Shown in pieces: positions 12,110 through 22,487 of a stretch of DNA of 64,000 nucleotides. The number at the start of each line of letters is the position of its first letter. Within the stretch, counting starts at the first letter, position 1. Source of the stretch: Strongyloides papillosus (lineage: Eukaryota; Nematoda; Chromadorea; Rhabditida; Strongyloididae). Location: the NCBI GenBank assembly GCA_005656395.1, contig SRSI01000030.1, positions 496,001-560,000 on the forward strand, in the 5' to 3' direction. A model generated the notes under the pieces. It searched no databases and was not told the DNA's origin. It was given only the letters and a program-made list of their open reading frames with translations. A program made the position numbers and the translations under genes.

Positions 12110-12830
12110 GAATTTGCTGAAAAATTGTTAAGGATTTAATATAATGCTGAGTAACCTACAGTTCGTCATTGAAAAAAGTATATTTTATAAATTGTCTTTT
12201 CATAAAATCATTAGATAATGTTTCTCCAAGTATTTTCTATTTTTCTTTCAAATTTTTACAAAAAGGTCTTTATTCCTTTTAAAAACTTTAAATAGGGTTC
12301 ACTACTTTTTCAAATTTTCAAAGTTACTGTAGGTTAAAGACCTCAGTTTTTGAATTCTAAGAAATTCATTTATTGGTATATTCTCTGAAATTGTAATAGT
12401 TTTGTGGTATATAAGAAAATATAAAATTGGATCTTCAGAATTCTTTTTGAAATTATAGTAAAAATTTTTTAGGAAGACCTGCTTACCATTTCATATCAAT
12501 AATTTTTTTTGCACAAATTATTTTCGGGTGAAATGTTACTTTTCTGAAAGCCTAGATTCTCCTCTATAATCATATTTTATGATCTTTCATCAAAGTCAAT
12601 TTTAAATCAAGTTATAGATCTATTTAAATGAAGCATTTTTTAAAAAAAAATTTTAACAATGACAAATTAAAAACTTTCATATACTATTACTAAAAATTAA
12701 TCAAAACATTTAAAACTATAATTTATTTACAATTCAATCTGTATAATTAATGTTGTTGCTTTAACTATTAAAAATATATCTACTCTACATTACACATAAT
12801 AATTTAATCAGAAAAAAATTATTAAATATA
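12110..12830. other. AT-rich spacer
   Basis: Spacer between the esterase relic and the 3' end of the next minus-strand gene. No open frame, repeat or RNA gene is evident. Confidence 0.5.
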
Positions 12831-13762
12831 TTAATTTTGAGAACTATTTCTGGAGGAGATTTGAAAACTAAAATTGCTGACCGTGTCATTCTCGTTAACT
12901 GTCTCCCACTTATCATTTTTACCCATCGTTGTGAAGACAATTGTTTTTTTATTTTCACGATTGTTATCACAATTGCATATTGGAGTTTCCTTGAGGTTAT
13001 TAATATCTTTAATTTTCTTTAAATCATTTAATAATTTCCTTCTCATCAATTGTGTTTTATCCAGATTTGGTAGTATTTCGTTTCTATCTTGGATAGGGCT
13101 TGGTCTTTTGGTACCTCTCACTATTGGGACATGATGATCATCTGGAGGTGTAAATGCAAATGGAGGAGAAACATCTTTCGGTTTCACATTTACTTTGTCG
13201 TTGTATTCTATGGATTTTACAAGACTTCGTTTCTTTTTGATTCCTATATCATTTGATGGGAGTTTAAAGCCAATGTTATTATTTAAATTTCCAACATTCT
13301 TGGATTCATTTTCCTTTTGAACATTTGGTATCTCCACCTGTACAACTTCTTTATCGACTGCACATTTTTTTCTTTTTTCCATATTGTATTCTTGCTTTTC
13401 TATCGTGTTCATTATATCCAAAGGATTATAGTTGTGCTTCTTCTTAGGCTTTCCATTACGCAGATCTTTTTGCTTCCTACTCCTAATGGTTCCTTTTTCT
13501 TCATCCTAAAAAGTTAAGAAAACATTAGTTTTGATATTTTTTGTATATTACTTACAGATTTACTCGCACAGCATACTTTGTATAGATAGTAAACAAAGAT
13601 AACTGCTAGTAGAAGGGTGATTAATCCAAATATTATAGTGACTATAGTTTCTGTCCTAGCCATGTTTCTCTTGGTAGTTGAATAATCTGGATGAACAACT
13701 ACCGTTTGGTCGGAATCTGAAGAATCACTAGCATTTGGAACATCTGATATATTATTGTTCAT
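12831..13762 (-). CDS. Single-pass membrane protein with long basic cytoplasmic tail, unknown function
   Basis: Two exons, 13762-13556 and 13505-12831, joined in phase 0 across a 50-bp intron (13555-13506, GTAAGT..TTTTTAG). Product 293 aa. Residues 1-37 are polar and Ser/Asp-rich with no signal peptide; one membrane helix spans about 38-60 (VTIIFGLITLLLAVIFVYYL), followed by a KVCC motif that could be palmitoylated. The remaining roughly 230 residues are hydrophilic, Lys/Asn-rich and probably disordered (KRKKC, KKKRSLVK, TKRPSPIQ). The ATG at 13762 is the only plausible start; the downstream exon frame has no good Met of its own at its beginning. It is head-to-head with the gene at 13913. I do not recognise the family. 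Confidence 0.75.
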
Positions 13763-13912
13763 GGGAAATTGTATGATAAAAAATTGGAAAAAGAACTGTA
13801 AATATATAATTTTTTATAATAAAATTTCAGTTTAATTATTATAATATTTTGTTGTTTATTTGTAAATTTTAAATCAATAAAATAGACTCGTTTTGCTGAT
13901 TAATTAATCGGT
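13763..13912. promoter_or_regulatory. Shared divergent promoter region
   Basis: Only 150 bases separate the start codons of two divergent genes (13762 -, 13913 +), so both promoters must overlap here. The stretch is nearly pure A/T with no recognisable factor site. Confidence 0.5.
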
Positions 13913-14281
13913 ATGATGAGTGATTTCTTATGCATTGTACTGTTCTTCGTAATAATCTACTTACTTTACTACCCAACTGATCCACTTGGAGTTGTCAGAA
14001 AATTCAGGAGTGTAACATTTTACCCAACATATAGTAAATGCTTCCATATAAGTGATATCGTCGAGTATCCATGTGCAAATTCTCCAGTAACAGCAGTCGA
14101 AAAAACTAAAGACAAATCAAAGAAGAGTACAAAACAAGTAAGAAGAGTCAATCCTGAGGATGTAAAGCCTGTTGGACTTACACCTGGACCAGGAATCATC
14201 GTCACTGAGGCCCCATCAAAGTTTGAAGAAAGTGAATTCTTTAAACAATCTATGAGAAGAAAAGAAAACCGTGGTAAATGA
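13913..14281 (+). CDS. Small single-pass membrane or secreted protein, unknown
   Basis: Intronless 122-aa frame. An N-terminal hydrophobic helix (about 5-20, FLCIVLFFVIIYLLYYP) could be a signal anchor. A middle part with two cysteines (about 43 and 54) follows, then a lysine-rich, probably disordered C-terminus with a Pro/Gly-rich patch (GLTPGPG). A second ATG one codon downstream may be the actual start. It shares its upstream region with the divergent membrane-protein gene. Codon use is better than in the surrounding noise and the frame is conserved-looking, but I recognise no family. Confidence 0.65.
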   Translation: MMSDFLCIVLFFVIIYLLYYPTDPLGVVRKFRSVTFYPTYSKCFHISDIVEYPCANSPVTAVEKTKDKSKKSTKQVRRVNPEDVKPVGLTPGPGIIVTEAPSKFEESEFFKQSMRRKENRGK

Positions 14282-14490
14282 ATACTAATAAACTAACATT
14301 AATTAATAATTAATTATTATATATTTTTTTATTGTGTAAAAAGATAAAATTTTACTACATATTATCTGAATAGTTTATTATTATAAAAGTTGTATATTAC
14401 ATATGAATTGATTACATTAAATTATAGAAATTAATATTACAATGTTTAGATTTATCTTTTTTTTACTGGAGTTTAACATCGATGTGTGTG

Positions 14491-15522
14491 TTATACTTTA
14501 TCTTTATCATCTTCTTTGATCTTTATAACCTTTGAACAAAGATATGGGATTTTAACATATTTTTTGTAAGGAAATTCCCTGTTGAACGCCAAGTAATGTG
14601 TTGGTAATGAGCCAAAAGAAACATGCTTGTTATTTAAATTTGGTTGGAGCTCCTGTTTATCATACACATCTTTTTTCCCCGCAACTATCGACACATGGCT
14701 CCTTATTGTATTTGATACAACATGTTCCCATTGAAAGAAATAATCCAATTCACACAATGAAGGTAGAGATTCTTTATATGCATACATTGGGAAAGTTCCA
14801 TATCTTTCCAAATAGACGAGTTTCAGCCTATTGTTGTGCAGATCGATTATGACTGAAGAGTCAATATTCAAATTACCATCAGTATCAGAGTCTGAATTGT
14901 CACAATTATCATCATCCTCATCAATACACCATGGTGGTTTACCACGCTCATTAAACATTTGGTCATCGAATCTATTTGTATGAAACTTAAGACCTGTATG
15001 GTGTTTCATTTCATCTTTTGTACTCATCCCGAAGTATGGATGAAACTCTTGTGACATCAAATTAACTTTAAGTTTTTTTTCAGGTATACTTTTTTTGGAT
15101 TCTGTCTTCCTTTTGAAAAAACTTGCTGATGGGAAGAGATCACCTAATGAAAATTTGAAACTTTTTCTCTTTTGTAATTCCTCCAGAGCATCTTGTTCAT
15201 CTCTTCTCTTTTTTATCGCTTTTGCAATGTGGCATACCTTGTCAAACATTCCTTGATCTATAGGGGAAGCTGTTACCTCTACAGGAAGTGCATCTTGAAT
15301 AAATGGATTAATGTAGATGAATGTTGATCTCCAGGACGGTGGTTTTCCACCAGTATTGCGATTCTTCTTAATTTTTGACTTAGGTTTTAAGCTTAGTAGG
15401 AAATTGGCATCATTTTTTGGTTTTGAATGATGATTTTTTTTTGATTTTTGACTGTTCGGAGTACCTTTGTCCCTATCCTTTAGTTTCATTACTTTAGAAT
15501 CTTTTTTTGGTGATTGCGACAT
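14491..15522 (-). CDS. Lysine-rich protein of unknown function
   Basis: Intronless 343-aa frame. Residues 1-60 are strongly basic and low in complexity (SQKSKKNHHSKPK), resembling a nuclear-localisation or nucleic-acid-binding tail. A charged helical segment (about 95-120, AIKKRRDEQDALEELQKRK) follows, then an acidic patch (DEDDDNCDNSDSDTD) and a more globular C-terminal part rich in Tyr and Phe. No membrane helix or known domain is seen. It starts 183 bases after the alpha-tubulin stop on the same strand, a spacing compatible with a nematode operon, though a separate promoter is equally possible. No function is proposed. Confidence 0.7.
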   Translation of the reverse strand: MSQSPKKDSKVMKLKDRDKGTPNSQKSKKNHHSKPKNDANFLLSLKPKSKIKKNRNTGGKPPSWRSTFIYINPFIQDALPVEVTASPIDQGMFDKVCHIAKAIKKRRDEQDALEELQKRKSFKFSLGDLFPSASFFKRKTESKKSIPEKKLKVNLMSQEFHPYFGMSTKDEMKHHTGLKFHTNRFDDQMFNERGKPPWCIDEDDDNCDNSDSDTDGNLNIDSSVIIDLHNNRLKLVYLERYGTFPMYAYKESLPSLCELDYFFQWEHVVSNTIRSHVSIVAGKKDVYDKQELQPNLNNKHVSFGSLPTHYLAFNREFPYKKYVKIPYLCSKVIKIKEDDKDKV

Positions 15523-15705
15523 ATTGGTAAACTACACGTCACATCAAATGAAATAATCTTTTTAGATAAAATTTTATTATTATTTATAAAATCAAATTCT
15601 GAATATTAAAAAGTACAATTTTCAAATTTTATCAATTATTCTATTTATCAAATAGAACATGGTATCATTTTAAGAATTAGTAAAAAATAGAAGATTAATT
15701 TGATA

Positions 15706-17136
15706 TCAATACTCCTCCTGACCATCAAATGTATCTATACCAACCTCTTCATAATCTTTCTCAAGTGCAGCGAGATCCTCTCTAGCCTCACTGAATTCAC
15801 CTTCCTCCATTCCCTCACCAACATACCAATGAACAAATGCTCTTTTAGCATACATGAGATCAAATTTATGATCAAGACGTGCCCAAGCCTCTGAGATGGC
15901 AGTTGTATTGCATAACATACAAACGGCTCTTTGAAGTTTCGCCATATCACCACCTGGTATGACTGTTGGTGGTTGGTAATTAATACCAACTTTGAATCCT
16001 GTTGGACACCACTCTACGAATTGTATGGAACGTTTTGTTTTTATTGCTGTGATAGCAGAATTTACATCTTTTGGTACTACATCTCCACGATATAGTAAGC
16101 AACATGCCATGTATTTTCCATTTCTTGGATCACATTTGACCTAAAAGTGAAAGATTATAATTTGTCTAATTTATGAAACTTACCATTTGATGTCCAGGTT
16201 CAAAAACTTGAGCAGTAATCTCAGAAACAGACAACTGTTCATGGTAAGCTTTCTCAGCTGAAATAATAGGAGAATATGTAGCTAATGGAAAATGAATCCT
16301 TGGATAAGGTACAAGATTAGTTTGGAATTCAGTCAAATCAACATTCAATGCACCATCAAAACGTAATGAAGCAGTGATTGAGGAAACAACTTGAGCTATC
16401 AATCTATTAAGATTTGTATAAGTTGGAGATGTAACACCAATATTTTTTATAGCAATATCATAAATTGCTTCATTATCAATCATGAAAGAACAATCAGAAT
16501 GTTCTAATGTTGTATGTGTTGTAAGGATTGAATTATATGGCTCTACCATTGATGTACTAATTTGTGGAGCTGGATAGATAGAAAATTCAAGTTTAGCTTT
16601 TTTACCAAACTCAACGCTTAGGCGTTCCATGACAAGTGAAGCAAATCCACTACCTGTACCACCACCAAATGAATGGAAAAGGAGGAATCCTTGGAGACCT
16701 TGGCAACGTTCACAAAGTCTTCGAATTCTGTCCATTGTTACATCAATAATCTCTTTACCAATAGTGTAATGTCCACGAGCATAATTATTTGCTGCATCCT
16801 CCTTTCCAGTAATAAGTTGCTCAGGATGGAAAAGTTGTTTATATGTTCCTGTTCTAACTTCATCAACAACAGTCGGTTCCAAATCGACAAAAATAGCTCT
16901 TGGACAATGTTTACCACTTTGAGTTTCACTAAAAAACGTATTATAAGAGTTATCCTCAACACCAACAGTAGTGTCTGTTGGCATTAAACCATCCGGACCA
17001 ATCCCATGCTCTAAACAATAAAGTTCCCAACAAGCATTACCAATTTGTACTCCAGCCTGTCCTATATGAATGGAGACAACCTCCCTCTATAAAAATTAAA
17101 ACTTATAATTATCTTAATAATACTATAAATTACCAT
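15706..17136 (-). CDS. Alpha-tubulin, divergent isotype
   Basis: Alpha subunit of the microtubule heterodimer, 446 aa. The exons are 17136-17134 (just the ATG), 17086-16184 and 16140-15706, with introns of 47 bp (17133-17087) and 43 bp (16183-16141). An intron directly after the start codon is typical of tubulin genes. It gives [13 protein letters not shown] at the N-terminus and [17 protein letters not shown] across intron 2. The nucleotide-binding loop GGGTGSG and the alpha-specific catalytic Glu in DLTEFQTNL (about residue 254) are present, and the C-terminus ends in the usual Glu-Glu-Tyr. Oddities: residue 40, the acetylated Lys of some isotypes, is Thr (PTDTTVG), and the acidic tail is short ([11 protein letters not shown]). 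An in-frame ATG at 17154 would add MARNNK; the canonical start at 17136 is preferred. A near X-box lies upstream. Confidence 0.96.
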
Positions 17137-17258
17137 TTTATTATTTCTAGCCATTGTAGGAGTTTAGTTATTTTTGGAATAGAAACTTCAGACAAAATTG
17201 TATCGTTACTTCTAATTTAATACACAACAAGTAAAATTATTAATTTATAATGTATTTT

Positions 17259-17272
17259 AATTCCATGGCAAC
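17259..17272 (-). promoter_or_regulatory. Candidate X-box (RFX/DAF-19 site) upstream of alpha-tubulin
   Basis: Read on the gene strand the site is GTTGCCATGGAATT. Against the nematode X-box consensus GTHNYYATRRNAAC it matches all but the last two bases. It lies about 123-136 bases before the tubulin ATG, within the window where functional X-boxes of ciliary genes usually sit. Factor binding is inference. Confidence 0.45.
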
Positions 17273-20184
17273 AACTTGCTTACCATATACCATCTAATTA
17301 TACAGAATATTTTAATTAATTGTGTGTTATGTAAGGTATATAAATTCTCTTATCACAGGTACTATGGTTATAAGGTGAAAATACATACTTGAGAAAGGCA
17401 GGTGGTGAAGTTTATTTGGTGCTCTATGATGTATTAAAGATAATGAGAATCATTTTTGGCTTTTCACTTTTATTTCTAATGTTAATCTTTTGCTCAGATT
17501 TCATTAATTTTAATTAAAGAAGATAAAATATTTATTTATTCACAGCTGTTTGCTTTCATGTACTTTTTGTTGAAAAAAATAATATTAATGGTTTCGAAAT
17601 AAAAAAAGATATTTTTAGAGAAATTAAAATTCCATAATTATCTTGTTCTTTGAAAAATAAAAAACCAATGATATCATATTTATAATTGCTAATAAAATGT
17701 TTGGCTATATTTTAAATTGTTTTCGTGTTATTATAGACTTATGAAACTTAAGATTAGAAAAACAATGAATGATCAATAATGATAATAGTTTAATCCGATT
17801 ACCAAATAATCCAGGAGTGCACATTAATATTCAAATAATTGATTTAACAAATTTTTTCCATTATCAAAATTGAAATAATCATCCCATTTTAAGGTTATAT
17901 AAAATGAAACTATTCAAGTTTTGTGTTTATGAATCTCAAATTTGTTTGTAATCCTTTCTTTGCATCTAAAAATATTCCTTTTGTTTATTAGAGTAGTTAT
18001 TGTTCATTTTTGCGTTTATTTTATGGTTTTTTTATTCCCTATAATATATGAGTAATTGTTACATACACTTGTTAACAATTGATCTCTCCATTACCTCAAA
18101 GTGATAAATACTTTTGAAACACCCACAATAAACAAACAAAATTTAAGTGCTATGATGAAATTTTAGCAATTATAGTAGATGGAAAAGTGACATATGAAGA
18201 CAATTAAAGGATCCTTTCAAAAACACAACACTCTAATAATTACTCATCAAAAAAAGTACCTTTTCAAACGGAAAAGTTTCATATAACGTCACTTTTTTCC
18301 TTTAAATGATAAAAAATTATATTAATTAAAGTCTATATTTATCATATGGAAAGTTAAATTTATTTAGCACTCAAAAAACAACTTTTGTTTATACAATATA
18401 GAAATATAATTTTTCATTTTTAGGTACATTGTCCTTTTTATCATATAAACATAATTTTATAGAATTATAATATGTATGAAGTTTCAGTGAGGCATATTAT
18501 TTTACAAAAACAGCGTATAATGATAAAAAATATTTTTTTGACTATAGCAACAATTGATGAAATTAAAAAAGTTTATGTGTAGTTGTAGGAGGGATTCAAT
18601 TAACCTTTGCTATTATAACGTACTAGATTCACGTCATCACCGTAAACATACAAAAATATAATATAAAATTATATTATAGTGTTTCTAATAAAAGTGACAA
18701 ATATTCTCCCGATAAATGAGATGTTTCTCAAAAATCATGAAATAAATTGATAAGAATGTTGATTTCTAAAGAAGTAAACAAAAGATGGTGTGTAAATGAA
18801 TTGACAGGGGTTGTAATAATAAAATTATATCAACTAAAGATATTCTTAAATTTTATCTCACCATCAAAATACTCATAAAAGATATGATTATTCTCCCAAA
18901 CTTTAATCATGAAAAAATAAAAAAAACTATTATCATCTGTAGGTAGTAATTATAAAACAATAAATATACGTTATCTTTTATCAGAAAACATATAAAATAC
19001 AATTTTCTCAATATCATTGTAAATTTTTACATTACCTTTACCATTCATAATATAATATCATTTGTATACCTAAAAATTTTCCCTGATAAATGGTAATGCA
19101 AAATATTGCATACAATATTAAATTGATCCTGTTACCAAGCCCATCATTTAAGAATTATCAAAATTGATTATAAAAAGAAAGAAACTACTGAGAATATTCT
19201 TTTTTAATTCCCAATCATCCGTGATTAGGAGAAGAAAGTTTCTTTTCTGCGTATATTATTTATTTTTTTAATAATTTTTTGGCCAATTTCACAATAATTA
19301 AATATTTTTTAGGATTCAAAAAGGACATTAAACTATTAAAAGAGACAGAAAAATAAAATAACACAATTTTTTTTCTTATCTCTTATTCAACTACACATAA
19401 CTATAAACTCTTATTATATGTATATATTTCTATTAAGCCACCACAAAATATACCATATAAATACACTTTATATATCTATAAACATCCTCGAACTGTATTT
19501 TTATTAAACTACCAAAAAAAAATATTTTATTTTTAGAAATAAATTTAATCCAATTTTTATTTCTATAAAAAAGATAGGAATGCCTTCAAAAAACAAGCAA
19601 CCTACAATTAAAGGTAAACCTCCAAATTGATATATCTAAATCTCTGGTACTTTTTATATAACCACTTATTATAGAACTACAAAAACAAAATTGTAATATT
19701 TATTATATAAATAGAAATTTCCTCCTAAAAACATTTGTAATTTTAAAATAACTTTTTATATTTATATAGTATTTCTTTAACTATCAAGATATACTTCTAT
19801 TTTATTTTTATATATATTTCATAAATATATATTTATAAATACATGAATGCACTCATTTTTGAGGAAGATAAAAAAAATTCCTATTTTCTATTATTAATAC
19901 TATTATTATTGTTTCCAAAAAACTTATATTGTTTAAAAAACTTCATACATTACCATACTCTTTTAACTCAAATTATTTGTCTCCATCTTTCAATAATTAT
20001 TTTTTTTTATTGTTATTGTTGTAATAATACACAAATTAATCTCTCCTACCAAAAATCATTTTTTTATCCTCAATTTACATTAAACCTATAATATTATTAA
20101 ATTTCTATATATAATATATTAAAACTTCTATCAAAAAAATATTGTATATCTCTAACAGAAAGTTATTATTAAATTTTTTTTATT
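17273..20184. other. AT-rich intergenic region, no supported gene
   Basis: About 2.9 kb between the tubulin promoter and the chemoreceptor. It consists of A/T runs and short pyrimidine tracts. A hydrophobic plus-strand frame (19843-20091) just before the receptor has noise-like codons and is not called. Confidence 0.5.
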
Positions 20185-21156
20185 ATGATTGATGGATTAA
20201 AAATAGTAACAATCTTAGAATATACAACTACTTTATGTTCAATATTATGTTTACCGGTAAATATTGTATTTTTAATTATGTTGTACAAAAGACACAATCA
20301 ACCTACATTGGCAAGTTCTTTTTTTGTGTTATGTAGACATTTGACTGTTGCTGATATATTGATGATGTTGTACTCAACCATACTTTTTAAGTTTCCTATT
20401 TATGGTTGGATTCCATCTAATTTTGTTTGGGAGTTGAAAGATTGGTCTGTCTTGCCTGTGTTGGGTGTTCAGTATTTTGGGCATGCTCAAGCAATCGGAA
20501 TCATTGGTATTGCATTAAATAGGTAAGTCTTTTTTTATCATTTCAATCATCCCTACAATTATTTAAGATTCACTGCCGTGTACTCACCAATAAGACATAG
20601 AGATTTTTGGTGGAAGAAAAGTCACATAAACCTTCTATTATTTCTCCAATGGGTATTACCTTTATTTTGTATATTGCCGTTATTTTTTGCTGAATTTAAG
20701 GTTGTCCTAAATTCTCATACTGGTGGAGTGTTATTCTATGCTTCTGATCACTCATTTCATCGTGTCTACTTTCTTGGGATGTCAGTATTAGATGGTGGTA
20801 TCATAAATGCATTTGTTAGTGTTCTTTATGGAAGTATCTTCTATCACATCAAAATGCATGTAACAATAAAAAAACCTCATGAAATCGCATTAAGGTTAGC
20901 ATCATCTGGATTCCTAATATTTCTTTGTTACCTGGCATTAGGAATATTTTCACTCCTATCAGCATTAGCACCACCAACTGATCCATGGATGTATAGAACA
21001 ATATGGTTTATTGTTAATGATGTACTTTGTAGTACCAATGCACCAATATTATTAGCTTTAAATAAACCTATTAGAAAAGAATTTTTTAAAGTTATTGGGA
21101 GTAGGAACAAGACAACTATCAATAAGAAAGAGCATTTACTAATTGAACGTGTCTAA
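20185..21156 (+). CDS. Seven-helix serpentine chemoreceptor, srg-superfamily (class V-like)
   Basis: Predicted 308-aa G-protein-coupled receptor. Exons 20185-20522 and 20568-21156 are joined across a 45-bp intron (GTAAGT..TTTAAG). The junction rebuilds the Arg codon of LNRFTAVYSP, the DRY-like motif after helix 3, which supports the splice. Seven hydrophobic helices are visible: about 9-32, 43-65, 90-112, 134-155, 180-205, 225-250 and 262-285. A basic cytoplasmic tail follows. The NRFTAV..P motif with W a few residues on resembles nematode srg/srv receptors, which mostly act in chemosensory neurons; the ligand is unknown. AATAAA at 21238-21243 is a likely polyadenylation signal. Assignment to class V rather than a sister class is tentative. 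Confidence 0.85.
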
Positions 21157-21852
21157 TTATTGTTTTTTATGTTCCATTTAATGTTAGGCAAAAAACCATC
21201 ATTTATTTGATTATAAAAATGTTTATTGTAAAATTTTAATAAAAGATTTTATAATAAAAAATAATTACCAATAACTATGACATACCACCATTATTTATAG
21301 ATTATTATCATTCTATTTTTTGATACAATCTACATAGTTTTCATAAAAAAATTAAATTATTTATATAAAAGTTATTATTTAAAATGTTTTAACGTATAAT
21401 TACATTTTAATTGTTAAATTTTAATTGCATCAGCATAACTTTTTTTGTGTACTTTTCTTTGGTGATGTGATGTAAAAAATTTTTATTACTTCCTAAGTAC
21501 ATAATATTCTTGCCCTTCATGTTATTGGAAAAATTTGTTTATCCATAAGAATTTGGTAAAAAAACTTTTAAAATGAATTATTGTTTTCTTCCAAACATCA
21601 AAACAAAATAAAAGTACTATATTTTTCAACTAAAATTAATTTGAAAACGGGAAAACAGTCATTGATGGAATTTTAACGATACAAAAATTATATATAAAAA
21701 AATTGAAATTCTGATTATTTCTTATTACCACATAAAAAATGTATTTCATGTGACATTAACATTCTTGACGAATTCCTTTGGTTTAAAATTAAAAGATTTG
21801 CTTTTATCAGTCGGGAAATGTTGATAAAAATTTTATAAAATTAATTAAACGA

Positions 21853-21885
21853 AAATTGTCGGTGATAACGTTCTACCGACAATTT
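21853..21885. repeat. Perfect 11-bp inverted repeat (hairpin)
   Basis: AAATTGTCGGT at 21853-21863 pairs perfectly with ACCGACAATTT at 21875-21885 across an 11-base loop. It lies in the spacer between the chemoreceptor and the kleisin gene. The stem contains several G/C pairs, unusual for this spacer. Role unknown. Confidence 0.8.
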
Positions 21886-22316
21886 ACATATTATTCTCGG
21901 TAAATATTTGTAAACTTATGAAATATAATAATAGAATTTATTCTTCTTTCACAATTAAGTACAGAAATCCTAATGTATTGGATCTTGATCTCAAAATTTG
22001 TGGTAATTTATACCTCAAAATTACGATCATGCTTTTCGTTTAAATATTCACTTTAAAATCAAGCTTTTTGGGACATCATCATTATTGTATGAAGTGGTAG
22101 GATTCTACCATTCTGCGTCTTTAAGCGATAAATGGCTAGAAATAATCCCAATTCTAAAACGATTTTAGTCTTGCTTTTTATTTCATCATTTCTTATTACA
22201 AGAGTAGTACGACAACCGTTTTTTATATAAGTCATTTCACAAGATATCCCCTACCGAATACAGAAGATAAATTTTTTATTTGCTTTTTACAGATAAGCCA
22301 TAACTTTTTTTGAAAT

Positions 22317-22327
22317 CCCCCCCCCCC
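22317..22327 (+). repeat. Homopolymer tract of 11 C
   Basis: Eleven consecutive C in a spacer that is otherwise overwhelmingly A/T, about 160 bases before the kleisin start codon. The length may be subject to assembly error. Confidence 0.85.
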
Positions 22328-22430
22328 TCGAAAATATAGTCATTATTGTTTATCATAAACCATTTAATATATTTTCCCGCGTTTTATACATTGGAATATC
22401 GTTGTCATAATTTTCTATGTATTTTAATCA

Positions 22431-22442
22431 TATTTTTTTCAG
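22431..22442 (+). promoter_or_regulatory. Candidate trans-splice (spliced-leader) acceptor of the kleisin gene
   Basis: A TATTTTTTTCAG acceptor lies 45 bases upstream of the ATG at 22488 with no obvious upstream coding exon. In nematodes this arrangement usually marks spliced-leader addition; a 5'-UTR cis-intron is the alternative. Confidence 0.45.
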
Positions 22443-22487
22443 CATCGTTGCTGGTATTTATTGTCTATATATATAATATAACTCGCT

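Noticed and set aside
19843..20091. 82-residue hydrophobic frame before the chemoreceptor
   Set aside because: Codons are those of A/T-rich noise, and there is no domain or splice support.
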